A stretch of DNA of 64,000 nt from Serripes groenlandicus (taxonomy: Eukaryota > Mollusca > Bivalvia > Cardiida > Cardiidae), in assembly GCA_031761405.1 (NCBI GenBank), contig JASEVX010000007.1, positions 41,681,775 through 41,745,774 of the forward strand, written 5' to 3'. The translations under genes and the position numbers were made by a program. The notes under the pieces were generated by a model. That model worked only from the letters and a program-made list of their open reading frames with translations, did not search any database and was not told the DNA's origin. Below, one piece after another: positions 8,795-23,700 of the stretch; the first letter of the stretch is position 1, and every line of letters starts with the position of its first letter.

Positions 8795-11700
8795 GTAATA
8801 CAGGTTTTTATTTGTTTGGAACAACTAAATTTAGTAGCTGCAATTCTGAAGCCATACGTCTTATGGAAAAGTTCCTAAATTTCATACGCGTGAAAGTAGT
8901 ACTCAATACTTGCTCTTACTTTTCAAATGTATCACGATTTTTGAAATAATGATATATTTATATCGTCTTTGTTTTCTTATGTGGTTCTTATATTCAAAGA
9001 GAATTACGAAATAAAATGAAACATTGTATTTTAAAACATGAACGCGGAGAGATTTATAAATCTCAATGAGTGAACTGCTACAGGGAGAACTATTTCCGAT
9101 TTAAGCTCCAGATACGGTATTTGAATTTTCAATCACGCATTGAAAATGTAGATAAAAACAGAATTGAAAATATTTTCTTTGTGCCTTGTCGGCCATATAA
9201 ATATAGTATAAAGAATTAAAAAAACAAATATGTGCGTCATAAAATGCATTTAAAATGAGAGTAACACATTTGCAGAGAAATCGTGATCGTCGAATTCTAT
9301 TTATAAATACAACGGTATGGGGGAGGGTCTAAAGTGCGGACGCGATCTGCGGACGCGATCTGCGGACGCGATCTGCGGACAAATACATTATAGAGGGAAA
9401 ATGCGGACAAATGCAATATAGAGGGAAAATGCGGACGCAATAGAATATAGAGCAAATCTGCGGACGCTATGATTTGTTGTAAAAAATGTTTAATTAAAGA
9501 TGGGCAAATTTGTATAATTTGTTACATATGATCATATCCGGGGTTTTCTTTGTAAATATATAATGTGTTTGATTGCTTTTATCAGTGATATAGATTAAAC
9601 CAAAAATCGAGATCATGCTGAAATGGAATCTCTTTGTAAAGTGTTTTAACGACTTTCCTCTTTATATCATATCTATATATATCAATAAAGAGAATTGATA
9701 GATTGATTTTCCTACAAGTAAATGTCTTTTGACGCATCTGCAGCGGACGAAATTTGAAAACATTGCAAGAATAGAATAGGTTGCTAGTAACCAGCCATAG
9801 GTTTTGCTTCAATTATATCCTCTCCTTTACAATCGATTGAAGGGTCATGTGTTCTAGTTATTGTTGGGCCTCTTCATTTTCTACTTTGTAACTTTCAACA
9901 GTTTTCCATGTGCCATACTACGAGGCAAATGATCCATGCAACATTCTATTCTGTAGGGTACTTGGAAGGGGCAGAACAATTTAAATAACAAATAAACAAT
10001 AAGTATATATATATATACAACACTTTTAATCTTAATTTGTTTCTAGTAATTATATATATATACAACTATAATACTATTCTATAACAAACAAGTTAAATGT
10101 TTTTTTCTTGCTGTGTAAACAGTAAAAAGCAACAAATATTGAAAACATTGTGGGAAAAGGAAAATTTGCTTATTTAAACAATTACTTAATTCCCATAACC
10201 TTTCTTTACCGTCGTATAAACCAAATTCGTATTTGAAGGCTGTTATAAGTAAAAAACTTAAATGTTGCCAATTTAATCACATATCTTATCATTATAATAG
10301 CTAAATAATTAACAAAAGTTACAATTAAAGTCCGCATCTGTTGTCGAAATATCCACAGGTGCAATAACACAAGATTTGTGAAACCAATTTGTGCATATAT
10401 CATATTGTACCATGACGGTATCGACACATCCCGGCAAGTTACAAATACATACATGTATATGATAGGTTTATTGGGAAAAGGGGTTACATTTACATTGTTT
10501 GGAATGACACTCGTACACAATGGTAATTAACAGTGTATGGTCACGCATCCTTAATTGATTTGGCAAGCTTAAACACCCTTTAAAGGAAACAGCGGCCAGC
10601 TTAGGTGTATACTGTAGAGTAAAATTCGGACGGCACAGGTATTGGTTTTCTCTGGAGCATTTAATCCTTTTATAATGCAAATGAATTCAAAAGCCTCTGA
10701 AGTCTGAAGCATGTTTCTTTTAAAGTGCTCATATAAATATTAGTACTGCCTTTTTCCACAATATTTTCTACATGATTTCAATTACTCTTTCATTTGGATA
10801 GATGTTTCTTTTTTAGCTCACCTGAGCACGAAGTGCTAAAAGTTAGTTATTGTGATCTCCTTTTGTCCGGCGTCTGTCGTCCGTCAACATCTTCTCCTCA
10901 GTAACGAGTGGGTCAATTGGGATGAAACTTCACAGAAAGCATCCACTCATTGACCTCACCAGAGTTCCTTCAAATGTGTGTGATTTATGCAGAATTATGG
11001 TTTCCATGGCACGAAAATAAAAAAACTTTAAAAATTCTTCTTCTACCAAACTGGTTAGCAGATTTTCAAATTATTTTAAAGAAGTGTTCCTTGGCCGCCA
11101 GGAAGCGGGGCTTTTTTGCCTTATATGGCTATAGTGTAAACTCAAAAAAATCTTCTCCTTCAAAAGTGTCAGGCCGATTTTCAAATAATTTTGTAGAAAT
11201 GTTTCTAGGGTGACCCTCTATCAGATTACTTCCAGCCAAGTTGATTGGTCGAAAAACATGGCCGCCAGCGGTCGGGGCTTTTTTGCCTAATATGGCTATA
11301 GTAAAAACTTGAAAAATCTTCTCCTCCGAAAGTTTTTGGCCAATTTTCAATTCTTTTTGTAGAAATGTTCATTGGGAGACCATCTATCAGATTCCTCCAA
11401 GCCATGTTGATTGGTCGAAAAACATGGCCACCAGGGGCCAGGGCTATTTGGCCTTATATGGCTATAGTGAAAACTTGAAAAATCTCTTGTTAAGCAGGAA
11501 GCTTTTGAGTAAGATTTTAGAAAACCCTTGGTCAATTGTGATTTTTTTTGTAACAAAGATTGGTAAATACTTAGATGAGTGAGTCGGGGCCATAATGGTT
11601 ATCCATTTGTTTTACATGTCTTTTGAAACTTGGAAATTAAATATAATATTCACATGTATGTCTCATGATTTATTTTTATAGACAACTAAAATGGCATTTA

Positions 11701-14700
11701 ATTTTAACGGATGCGTCATTTATTCTTTTACCCGAAGTTGTAATATTTATAAACCATGCATAGTTTATAAATCACACATCTATGCAAAGGCAAATGTTTG
11801 AACAGTTTTATGTACCCAAACAAATTCAGTGCCTTCAGCGCTTTGATTAAACGTGAAATAGTATTTTAACAACTTAAAGGTTAAACACTTAAAATTAAAG
11901 GAAATAGAGCTTTACAACTTCATCTATCTAAATCACGTTAACTTGGGACGAAATACCTGGTAAAATAGAGGTTCGAAACGCGAGGCCAAAGGTGTACAAA
12001 TTGGAATATATTATTTGATGTTAACAGTTTGATCGAGTAGAGGTTATATAGTTGATGTAAAAGAGGTTTAAAAACACTTGAATAATTAGGTTCTAAACAG
12101 TCATTTAGCCTGTCTGTAGACATTGTCATTTAACATTTTTGCATTCGCATAATCATTGCAAAATGTGATCTCAATGTTACTCGGGACATTTCCCTAGCTG
12201 TATCTTTCTAAGAATTTCATGTACATGTTTATGTCCTTCTACCACGCTGTCACAATATCCTTTCACTTTTTGAAAGTTTACATCTTGATATTAAAACAAA
12301 ACTAACTATTTTCGAAACAATGGTGACTCCAATCTTGCTGTACGGGGCCGAGGTTTAGGCAATATATGAATACACAGAGGTAGATAAGCTACAAATTAAG
12401 TTGTATAAGCAATTGCTTGGAGTATCTAAGCAACACCAAACGCGGCCGTGTACGGCGAACTTGGACGTTACCCATTATCTATATTTAGTAAAGAAAGATC
12501 AATTATGTACTGGCTTAAGATATGTAAAAACATGATTTCTTAGTTCATAAATCATTTTCGAAACAAGTAGAGTATTATTTCAATTAGAGCTGGAGCTCTA
12601 AGTTAAAAATAACACTTAATAACTTACAATACACAATTTACTTACAAAATCATGTTAAAACAACGCATAAGAGACAATTATATACAAGTATGGCATGCAA
12701 AACTAAATTAATTAAATTCATTATTTTATTATGGAATGTTTAAAACTGAATTCCCATTCGAAAACTACCTACTTATTACAACAAACGAATGTCTAGGCAA
12801 TTATCAAGATTTGGGCTATCCTCTCATCATCTGGAAATCTAAAAGAGGAGACATATAATGATATTATTAGAGAAGAAAGATTGTGCAAATTATGTAACTC
12901 TAAAGCTGTAGAAAGCGAATATCACTTTACATGATGCTGTCCCAAATATACTGTTTTACGCAAAAGGTTTACTATATATCAAGCATGGCCCAGTTTAGAA
13001 AAATTTAATTCTATAAAGAAAACAAAGAATAAAGGGAAACTAATTAATTTAATGAAATACTAAATAAACGCAATGATCCTAATAAATGAAGAATTGTCTG
13101 TTATGCAAAACTAATGTACATAATATATACAATATGTTTGAATATAGGTTCGTTTTGTTCTATTCATATGGTATGTTTGTAAAAAATCTCTGTTTATATG
13201 TTATATGTTTTTCTATGTTTATATGTTATATGTTTTTCTATGTATATATGTTATATGTTTTGCCATATTTTTATAATTTGTAAATGGCCAAAGGCAAAAT
13301 GCTTTGCCGAAAGAAGAAGTCAATAAAGTATTGAATTGAATTGAATTGTTAAAAAACCCACCATACAATGTATCACTGGTCGATTATTATCACTTTATCA
13401 TATCTAGCTAGTACGCTTATGGTATTTAACTTCTAATCAGTGAACCGATTACCTTGATTGATATGTATAAACCTATATCTTGCTAAAACATTTAATTTAA
13501 GACCTGTCAATCTCCGTGTCGCTTAATGGGGCAGACAGAGACTTGGCATCAAACGATGACGATTGATCGAAGCTTTTCAAATGGTTTGGATGTTCAATAA
13601 GAACTGACACATTACTGTCATTTTGTTCGTCTGTACCGTGAAGTCGCTCGTATTCTAATCGTCTTGTATCTTATATAATGGAATATTATATTGGCTGTTT
13701 TGACTGGATGAAAGACCCAGAACTGTAATTTCGATTGTCAGTTACAGTTGTCATTCTACTCTTACCTTTTGGATTACGATCTTGATTATTTGAGCCTGTA
13801 TTATCATCAGAGCTTTCTCAATCAATTTCAAATGGAATAGCATAAATACAAATTCGAATTGACCTTGGATTCAGAGTTTTAGTTCACTCGTCAATATCAG
13901 CCTTTCTAACTGGAAGAATATTGCATTTGATTATACAAAACAATACAATACAACAGTTTATTTGCGTCATAATGGATTTTCATTTTGAAGAAGACAATAA
14001 AAATTATGTAAGCTTGGTTAAGCATTAAACCACGTATTTAGATACAAATCTCTCATAATCTTAGACTTTTAAAAAATAAAAAAGGCATGAAATTCATCCT
14101 CGATCACTAAGACATCTTTTTGTATTTAGCAATATACACAAATTTGATTTTCTCTTTCAATATTAAATGACGTTAATAAAATAAATAAATTTCAACGTTA
14201 AGTTTGTGGCTTTAGCATCTAAGACGCGGCAGAGAACGTTTATAGTAGGGTTAAATATCTAAATTTAAATACTTTTCTACATTTAACATTTGTGTAAAAA
14301 TCACACATTGAAGAAGTATTCACATCATTATGCCACATTTGAAAGGAAACGTCTTTTAATCTTTGTTTAACTTGCTTTATGAAGTTTCATTACCTATATC
14401 TTGAGAAAGCCACACACAAGCAGAGCCATACATTAATAGAAACTCCCTAACCTTTGTAACCCAATTAATTCTACAAATATCATCATAATATTTAGGCATT
14501 AAATGGCACCGTTTTGGATATCTGTAAGGATCCAAATAAATAAGTCTTACCCAGTATTTAAACACTTTAATGTGGTAGTTTATAGCTAGGGGAAATCTCA
14601 CACATTCACCCAATGCCATTGCGTCATTTACAGATAAATGAATACCAATAAAAGTGTTACAGAATTTATTCTGGATTTGTTCTACACATTTTTTAGATTA

Positions 14701-17700
14701 AAAGCCCCAATTCTCTGTGACCCATATGTAAGTGCAGGAAAAACCAAGAAGTCGAACATTTAAAAGAATTCTTTATGACAAAATGTACCAGAAGGTTTTT
14801 CAAATTGCTTGATTTGATAAAGAGATTAACGGGCCTGTGCTTGCAAGGTTTTTTTTTGTTGCTGAATGCAACCCGCATACAAACTGTTTTTATATAAATC
14901 AAGAATACATGAGACAGCATTATTTACATCAGTATCAATAATTGATACTAGATCGACATAGACACCATGTAATGTTTTAGTAAAAATATTTCGGAATTCA
15001 TCCTTTTTGTTCTAATTCCATCTATAATGACCATAATCTGTAAGAGAAGTATCGTCGGAAGAAATTAAATTAGTCTTAAACCTTTTCCTATGTTTGAAAG
15101 TTATGAAGGCTGAGATAGGGAAGTGATCCGGATCATCATTTTCTTAACCCTTTCCCTCATACGACAATTCTGCAGCAGACGACTTTGAACATATTTTGTC
15201 AAAATAAATAAAATCTCTATAATTGAATGGATAACCTATGACTATCGTTTTGAGCAATTTCTTCTTTTGTCACTATGTTTCAAAAAGCCGTCTGCCACAG
15301 AGGCGTCATAAAGCGTCTTTATGAGGGAAAGGGTTAAACTTTGAAAAACGATACAAAGGGAAATAATTCAGACGAAGCAATGTGATAATAATCAACAAGA
15401 CTGTGACCGCCATTTGCTACACAAGTAAAATGGCCCTCTGCGTCATCAAACATTAGTCCATTTAAAAAGTGCATATTATGCATACAGCATAGTTCTATTA
15501 GCGATTTACCACACAAAGTAAGCCTACCTTTATCGCGTGTATTACGCGACATATTAAAACAATCTGCGGCGTAATCTGTATTCATTTTTGAGCGAAGGGT
15601 CGCGAAGCGATCCGAAAGCTCATAGCATGCCTGCTTTCGAAAATCCAACTTAAAGCTGCAACCACACTCAACCGCGGAAGGATTTGAGATTACTTCATTT
15701 TATTGGCTTTCATTCGCATCGCACTACTTTCGACACGCCTTTTTGCCCGAGTCCGCCTTTCTCATGAATGAGTTCAAAAGGTAATTCCACTGTGGACTAG
15801 ATTGTTATCAATATGTACAATGTCAAATACTTTTTATTTCATTCAATATTATCACACTGTAGACTAGTCACCCAGTCACTTTAAACAACGTTTTATAATA
15901 TCATGTATATACACAGAAAACTGATAAACTCAGAGGAACACGTTGAAATGGCAGGCTTCGAACGTTTTCATTAATGAACTGTCAGTGTTCACCATTTACA
16001 TGATAGAATACGACACAAATGAAGCGGGTGAATTTTGAAAACTTTTCTAGAAAATGTAACAATTACTCAAAATGACTTATTCCTCCCTTTTACACAATGT
16101 CTCAAACCTGTAGCATGACAATTAATTCAATATTCTAGATATCACACACTTTTCTACAGCTATTCTTATACCATTTTCCGCCACTTATTTGCATTCATGT
16201 TATTAGGCAGGGACAGTGTATAACACTGTCCCTGTATTAGGGGAAATTAAGCAGAACACTTTTGAAAATCATTGTGCCAACGCTTCCCGCTTTATTCAGT
16301 TAAACTTATTATTCTCATATTTTTGTTTGGATATGTTCCAATTCGCCGGCCTCTAATTTCGGTTTAGAGAAAAAGGGTAAGTAAGTTGTAAAACTATCAG
16401 ATATCATAGACGGTTATGAGGTCTCCTATTACTATCTCGATGATATAACAGATTCTCGCTCAATAAGTTCAGAGAGCGGTCATATAGGGCATGAATAAAT
16501 GGTCTCTTCCTTTATTCCTTTCCTCTGTGTTTTGAATTAAGGTTTAATTAATGTCTTTCGGATAAACATACACAAGGATAATATAATATTTTGCATAACC
16601 TTTTTTTGTATCAAAAGTAGCACTTTCAACAATAAGGGTAAGTCCATATATATTGATGCAAATAAGATGTAAAATGTGTTACATTCATGTATACAGTCAA
16701 ATTGTTTCAACAACAATACACTTATCCATGATAATACCAAGGTAGTGTTATTGCATTATTTACTGCGAATGGACAGATACTCAAATTATTCTTTAAGGTC
16801 AATTAGCGAATCTGCGTATTCTGATCAGGATCTGCATTGCACACACAAATTTGTCATAGAAAGTTTAACCCTTTCCCTCATATAGACGCTTTCTGACGCA
16901 TCTACAGCAGACGGCTTTTTGAAAACATAGTGACAAAAGAAGAAATTGCACAACACGTGCAATTTCTCCTTTTGACACTCTGTTTTCAACTTTTAGTCTT
17001 ATGTTTTCTATTCAAATATAGAGATTTTCCATTTTTTGTAAAAGATATGTTCAAAGTCGTCTGCTACAGAATTGCCGTATGAGGGAAAGTGTTAAAGGAT
17101 TTTCTTTTGTAACACAGAATTCATTTGTTTCTTATGTGTTGAACCTAAGACAGGTCTTATACTTATTGTCATGCTGGTTTTCACAGTTACAGCGTCAACA
17201 TCAATGAAGGTACTTCACTCATTAGTGCTATCAGCGCTTTTATTAACACAAAGTCAAGTGAATCATCCGGTATAAAATCGGATAAGTCACTTGTTCTTGC
17301 GTTCAAATCACCGGCTATATACATATAGCATTCGGGATAGCCAGTGCGAAGCTGGGCTATTTTTCTCTGCAACAGTAAGATACCATCTGATTCTTCAGTA
17401 CCTCTATACATAGGCGAATCCTTCCGGAGAATCATATGTAATACATAATATACTATCGTTTAGTGATTCGAATATACGTGTGTTTAGGTAGAGTACAATA
17501 CAGTCTGAAAAGTTAACATCTATCCGTTTAACAATACCATTACAGTTCAACTCTTCCCTAACAGATACACTTATTCCCCTATTGTCTCTAAAACAAGAGT
17601 TTGCTTTTTCCCCGTACACAATCGAAATGCCTGTAGTCATGTAAAGAGACGTCATCTTCTCCCTTAACTTTACTTCATGTTTCCAATAAGCCTATAATGT

Positions 17701-20700
17701 CAAAGTTTTTTAAATAGCCTTTTTTAAAATGTGTTGGTCACATGAACTTTTAGACAGTCCCGCTATGTTCCACGATACTATGTTAAAGGTTTTAGTTATA
17801 TAGTCATTCCTCTCGATTAGGCCTTGATCACACTTCTAGTCCGTGCCACTTGCTCCGCCCCCAGAAACCGTAGTATCGTCGTCCAATGAACTGTGAGTAT
17901 CTTCCCGCGTAATTAGTGTAAGTGGAGCATGCGAACTAAAATCTCGTGCAATGCGATTGGTTCCCTGTCTGCCTCTTGTATAGCCGATTCTGTATATTTC
18001 ATGATTCCCCTCGTCATATTTGTAAATTTTTCATCTTCTATTATTAGTTTATTATAATGCATGGATGTATAGAAAACCGTTCTCTCTAGCATCAATAAGC
18101 CGTTTGCCCAACTCACGTCTACATAATTTCACTTGCTCTGAAAAATCAACTGTTTTTCAGCGTCTTCTTTGACGCACTAATAATTCGCTCCCGATCTTTA
18201 TATTGTGTGTATTTGACTATCTGGTTATCTAATTGATTGTAAAGATGCTGAACCCAGTCTTGAAATATTAGAAATATAATTCTAGGATAAAATTAGAGTA
18301 ATAACCTCACCTTTCAGTACAAAACATATTTAAATATTGATCGTTTATGCTTCTATTTCACTGGCTAGACATACCCAGTAAGCCAATTTTGTACATTTTC
18401 ATGACTTTCATTACTTTCAACATTAACCGCCAAAATAGTGCCTATTAGCATATCTATTACGCCTTCTTCTAGATTTTCGAATTTATTTAGTGATTTCTTT
18501 GCAGTAATTCTTTATGGTATTCGTTGCCAACATATGGTAACCTTTTGCCAAACAGTGAATCAATTGGTAGGACTGGGCCTCTACCAAATAATATGAAAAA
18601 CAGACTATGTCCGGCCGATTCTGATGGACAAAACCTGATGCCAGCAAAGGCTTGTTCTAGTACAATATAGAAATCCATAGGTGTGTCCCTAGTAAGCTTA
18701 CATTAAGTGATATTTATTGTATTATTGCAACGTTCATTGTTTCCGTTCGACTTGGGATGTCATGTAGATGTTCTAAGATGTTTGATATTTAATTCCTGCA
18801 TAACGTCTTAACATTATAGAGGTAAAAACGGACCCGTTGTCTGTCAATATTGATAAGGGACAACCATACTTCCAGAATATTTTTTCGAACAATTAATTCA
18901 TCACATTCTCTGTAGTTGCAAATGGTACCACAACATCTCATAAAATGTCAGAACAAGCGTAGCTTGGTATATTCTGATCTTGTTAAGGTGATGTTATGGC
19001 TGCATGATTGACAGTTTGACAGGCTATGCATGTCTTTACAAATGTGTAAATATCCGTGAAGAGATGGGACCAGTAATATGTTTTTCTCACGCCATTACAC
19101 GTCCAATTCACCCCCAATGTGTCCTAATCAAAGTTAACACAGTTCTCGTAATTGGTTCCGTAAATATATCCTAAGGGTGAATCTCCTTATCTGACAGGTC
19201 ATCCGACAGGTAATGTAAAATGTCCGTATATTGTTGAATGTTTTCTGATTTTATAACGGAGTTATGCTCAAAAGTAGCACGATGTTATCCGACACGTAGC
19301 CTGTGTACTAAACCTGTAAGCCAAAAGTGATGTCTGAGTCTCATCAAAAGTATTCACTATAGCGCATTTTTCAATAGCTTTGATCCGAATATTAGTTATT
19401 GATCTGACCCAAAAAGAAAGTGAGCAGGTTTCATCCAACTATCATACGTCCCCTTAGACACGTAAATAGTTGTATATAACAAGCTTTATTTGCAACAGAA
19501 GGTCAAATGCCAAGTTCAACATTTTTAAATATAACGCCAACACGCTATCTGCAAAGATCAATTTGATTGGTTTACACCTGTTCCAATCAAACTAGCGATG
19601 GATCGGCCTTTACCCGTTGTCATATATTGGAAATTGTGTACAACTAAAAACTATTTTACCATCAGTACATCATTCACCTTTCGTCTCCGCAACAGTTCAC
19701 AGCAACTGGTTCGATACCAAGACGAATTATCATATAAAGTTGTTTAGCATCCCCAATAGTTTACCGAGATATAAACCTTTACCGATTATCTTGGTTTCTT
19801 GCAGGCTCATATCGATCTGATAACAGGATGGATACTTGGCGCAGGACCTTGTGGGCTATCTTGTAGTAAATTAGATGTTGGTAAAGATACAATCAGCGAG
19901 AGAAGAGTGATTGAAAATGCCCATCATGACCCAATATACTTTGGGAACTGGACAATGAAAACTGGCCGGGCGTCAAACGTGATTTCAGGGGACATAAATG
20001 ACGAAGTTAAACTAAACATGAAAGGGCGCCTGATGGCAATTAGTGAAGTTGAGAACTGGGAACAAGAGCGTTTTTCAACGATTGTTGAGCTTAGTCCAAT
20101 CGGTGATTACATTACTATAGTGTAAGTAAAACCTTTAATGCAGCTGGTGTAAGTTAGATATTAAAAGGCAGCCGTTGTAAGTAACCCCATCTAAGCAGCC
20201 AATATAAGTCAAACTTTCCAGCTGCCGGTGAAAGTTAAACGTATTGGGCAGCTGGTGTAAGTAAAACCTACGTGGCAGCCGGTGTTATTAACCCCATCTA
20301 GGCAGCCGGTGTAAATAAAACCTTTTTGGCAGCCGGTGTAAGTAAACCATTCCGGGCAGCCGGTGTAAATAAAACCTTCAAGGCAGCTTGTGTAAGTAAA
20401 AACCTTTTGGGCAGCCGGTGTAAGTAAAACATACTTGTCAGCCGCTGTTAATTACTGGGCAGTCTGTGTAGAAAAACCTTGAAAGCAGCCGGTGTAAATA
20501 AAACCTTCTAGACAGCCGGTGTAAGTAAAACATACTTGGCAGCCGGTGTTAATAAAATCCTTCTAGAAAGCTGGTGTAAGTAAAACTTACTGGGCAGCAG
20601 GTGTAACTAAAACCTTCTAGGCAGCCGGTGCAAGTACTGTTTCATTTTATTTACGCAATATTGTTTAAAGCTTCCGTCAACGTGTGTTGATTCAGATAAG

Positions 20701-23700
20701 ACGGAACAGGTATACATGATGATCTGAACCGATATTGTTCAGAAATGCGATCTTGTACCTTTTCCATGCACAGCTTAATATATTTGTCTTTAGTAGAAGA
20801 TACACCAAGAGCTTGTTTATAATGCTTCTGTAACGAACTGTTTTCTCCTCAATACTATATTGTCCAAATGAAAACGATCTGAAAGATCAGACGTTTTAGA
20901 AACATTTCTATCTATTTTGACTAACATTTCACACATTAATCTGACTCTACATGAGGACAGCTCACGAATTACATGAAACATTGTTTTGTGTTTCTGTTGA
21001 ATATATTGTAGATATGAAGTGTACTCGTGGCGAGAACTTAGATTGCAAACATCGTTTGCTCCTAGCTTTTTGAAAGGACGAAAGTGGCATTTGCAGTCTA
21101 AGATCGACATCAGAAAACGAAGTGATACGGGTAAACCAAATGCCAGCCCAAAAGCGCTTATAAAGCCTTTCTACAGGTATACACATATACAATGTACACA
21201 TTGATATCGACACAGACATACAGATGGACAGACGTCGAAAGGATATTGAACAATTCGTATAATCATATTAAAACAAAATCGACAGTATTTGCAAAATAAC
21301 CAATGACTTCTCATGGAAGGAAAGCAATTATATTGCCTTTGGTATGATTTGACCATGGATCGAATTAGCGACATCCAGCATACGGGGCGGAAGCTGTGTA
21401 TACCACTATATATATGTGGTTCGAGAAACTTTACTTACTTGAAACTACTGTAGATAAAATGGTTTGGATTGTTGGGATATTCTGTCAAATCGTTGAAGAT
21501 AAATTTGTCTCAAAAGTTGGAAAAGACAAAAAACAGATAGATACTATTAATAGTAACGCATGCAACATATTGATCTACCTGTTAAGATACCTTCAGTAAA
21601 ATCTACACTGAGTCAGGTCACACGAACATTTAAAATGGGTGTGTATTATGGTCAAGTTGGAGACTTGTACAGTCTGAACTTGAATAATGCCCATCCTCAT
21701 TTGGTTTCATTATGAGTGTATGTCTAGATGGGCTACGCTCAGCTGATTTCGATCTTCGTTAGTTGTCGGTTTTTAGCTCTACTTGCCAAAGGCCAGAACA
21801 GCTTATGCCGTGGTGTGGTAACAGTCGTCCGTGCGTGCGTGCGTGCGTCCGTAAACAATTGCTTGTGAACGCGATACAGTCTTCAGTTTTGATTGAATCT
21901 CAATCAAACTTATACAGTAGTTAGATATCTATAAGAGATTGGTTCCTTTCGCAAACCAGCCAGATCCGCCTACTATGCAAGACTGGATTATGGCCCTTGA
22001 AATTGTCAAAATTGCTATAATAGAGCTTGGGAAGACAATGGAGGCTCCATTTACTATCTGATCTTCACCAAACTTACACAGTAGTTATGTATCCATGAGA
22101 GCTTGGTTACTTTTGCAAACCATGCAATACTGGATTATGGCCCTTGCAAATGTCAGAATTGCTATAATAGAGCTTGTGAATGCGATAAAGTCTTCAGTCT
22201 GATTGTATCTCAATCAAACTTATACAGTAGTTAGATATCCATGAGAGCTCAGTTCCTTCTGCAAACCAGCCAGATACGCCTATGCAAGACTGGATTATGG
22301 CCCTTGAAAATGTCAAAATTGCTATAATTGAGCTTGTGAACACAATAGAGGCTCCATTTACTATCCGATCGTCACCGAACTTAGATACTAGTTAAATATT
22401 GATTAGAGCTCGCTTCCTCTCGCAAAAAAGCTATATCCGCCCATGCAAGACTGGATTATGCTATAATACAGCTTGTGAACACAAAAGAACCTCCATTTAC
22501 TATCCGATCTTCACAATACATGCATGCTCTGGATTGAAAATGACCAAAGAACCATACCAGTAGAGCATATGCCCTCATGGGCCTCTTGTTATATAACGTG
22601 GCCTGTTATATATGTAGCATTAAATAGCTACCAGTGTTTACTGCTATTAGAAATAAATATGTACATTGTCAGGGTATTTATGAAAAAAAAGAAAATAGTG
22701 AACACGTTTTAGGAAGGTAAATGTCTGGGGCAGGGTTTAATTCCCAGATAATAATGTAAAAAATCACTGAAAACGTTCGTCTAACCATTGCGCTTAAAGT
22801 CTGATAGTTGCGGTACCTCAGTTAATATTCGTATAACCCAGTCTCGCTATGTATAATAATAACAATATATTCGTTTTGCTCAACACAGGTTACATATTAT
22901 ATCCGAATATCTTCCTACACGAACATTTGCGGATCTTCTGTATCTACCCTTCTCCGATGTCAGATGTGCAATAAATTGTATTCAATATCATCCGCAGTCA
23001 ATAAGTATTCACAATATAGGAAAACATTAACTACCGAACTAATGTTAAGTCTGTACAGCTATGGAGATATTGTGAAACCACTTTACTATTTTATGACTAA
23101 TCAAAGTTATATTATACCTTCCAGAGTTAAACTCAATAGCATTACCCAAATAACCATTCCTGCTATAGATGCCGATGATGATATTGTGAAATGCACGGTA
23201 GTATTTTTTAAAGAAGGCGGTTTCTTGTCCAGTTACCGATTACCAGGACTCACTGTCCATTCGGTTAGTATACCAGCTACTTGTACATATAGTGACAGAT
23301 CAGTCGTGATCCGATTTTTGACATGTTTTAGTGACCTTTTGTATATGTACGATATTAATATGCCATTATCGGGACGCATCTAATATATTGTAAAAGTGTG
23401 TGTACATGACTGAAAGGTTGATGTTGTATTTACACACTATTACATTGTTATTATACTGGTCCATTTCCGGTTTGTTTAATTTTAAGTGTGATAGTTTGGT
23501 ATTGTTTGTGAACGATATCATTTTTTTTCTTTTTTCAAATTAATACATTATCATTCGCTGCCATTCTAATAGGACATCGTAGCACTTACTACTACACATC
23601 GTTATTATTGAGTCGAGCCGTGATAGCAGAGCCAGTAACTATGGGTACTATCAACTAACCATGCTAAGCCAACATTCATTCAATTCTTTCCGATCATAGA

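Larger units (their letters stand above)
13941..18240 (-). pseudogene. LINE remnant with apurinic-type endonuclease and C-terminal pieces
   Basis: Read on the minus strand from about 18240 down. VSWNIAGLS near 17780 opens an endonuclease domain. It continues through GISVSVREELN (17404-17655) and YIAGDLNARTSDLSDFI (17187-17435) to SLIELCCMHNMHFLNGLM and FTCVANGGHSLVDYYHIAS (15334-15648), then DPDHFPISAF near 15110. The reverse-transcriptase core is missing: the next block is the C-terminus (CVRFPLAINYHIKVFKYWVR ... YPKRC, 14377-14640). A TGTATTG-type tail lies near 13941-13965. Many frameshifts are present, and MITEs have inserted at 15148 and 16869. The piece at 17913-18116 may be an upstream part of the same ORF. 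Confidence 0.65.
8795..19804. other. Intron 1 (11 kb), filled with degraded repeats
   Basis: It runs from donor GTAATA to acceptor GTTTCTTGCAG. It contains the GCGGAC tandem repeat, MITE fragments at ~9727-9775, ~10138-10220 and two complete copies, a ccgtcgtccgtc repeat, two LINE remnants and a Ty3-type integrase remnant, all listed separately. Stretches 8795-9330, 9780-10130, 10230-10810, 11500-12300, 13350-13940 and 19140-19800 hold nothing I can name. Confidence 0.6.

Noticed and set aside
11129..11556. Minus-strand ORFs over the dispersed repeat
   Set aside because: The same peptides recur with each repeat unit; a by-product of tandem units lacking stops.
13086..13283. 65-codon hydrophobic ORF
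   Set aside because: Arises from a 26-bp AT-rich triplication in the 3' UTR of a dead LINE.
20121..20637. CRISPR-like regular array
   Set aside because: Units are contiguous and diverged with no unique spacers, in eukaryotic intronic DNA; it is a minisatellite.
22889..23058. Longer exon 3 starting after CTCAACACAG at 22888
   Set aside because: A better acceptor by sequence, but it would need phase 0 whereas exon 2 ends in phase 2. Kept as an alternative only if a small exon is missing.
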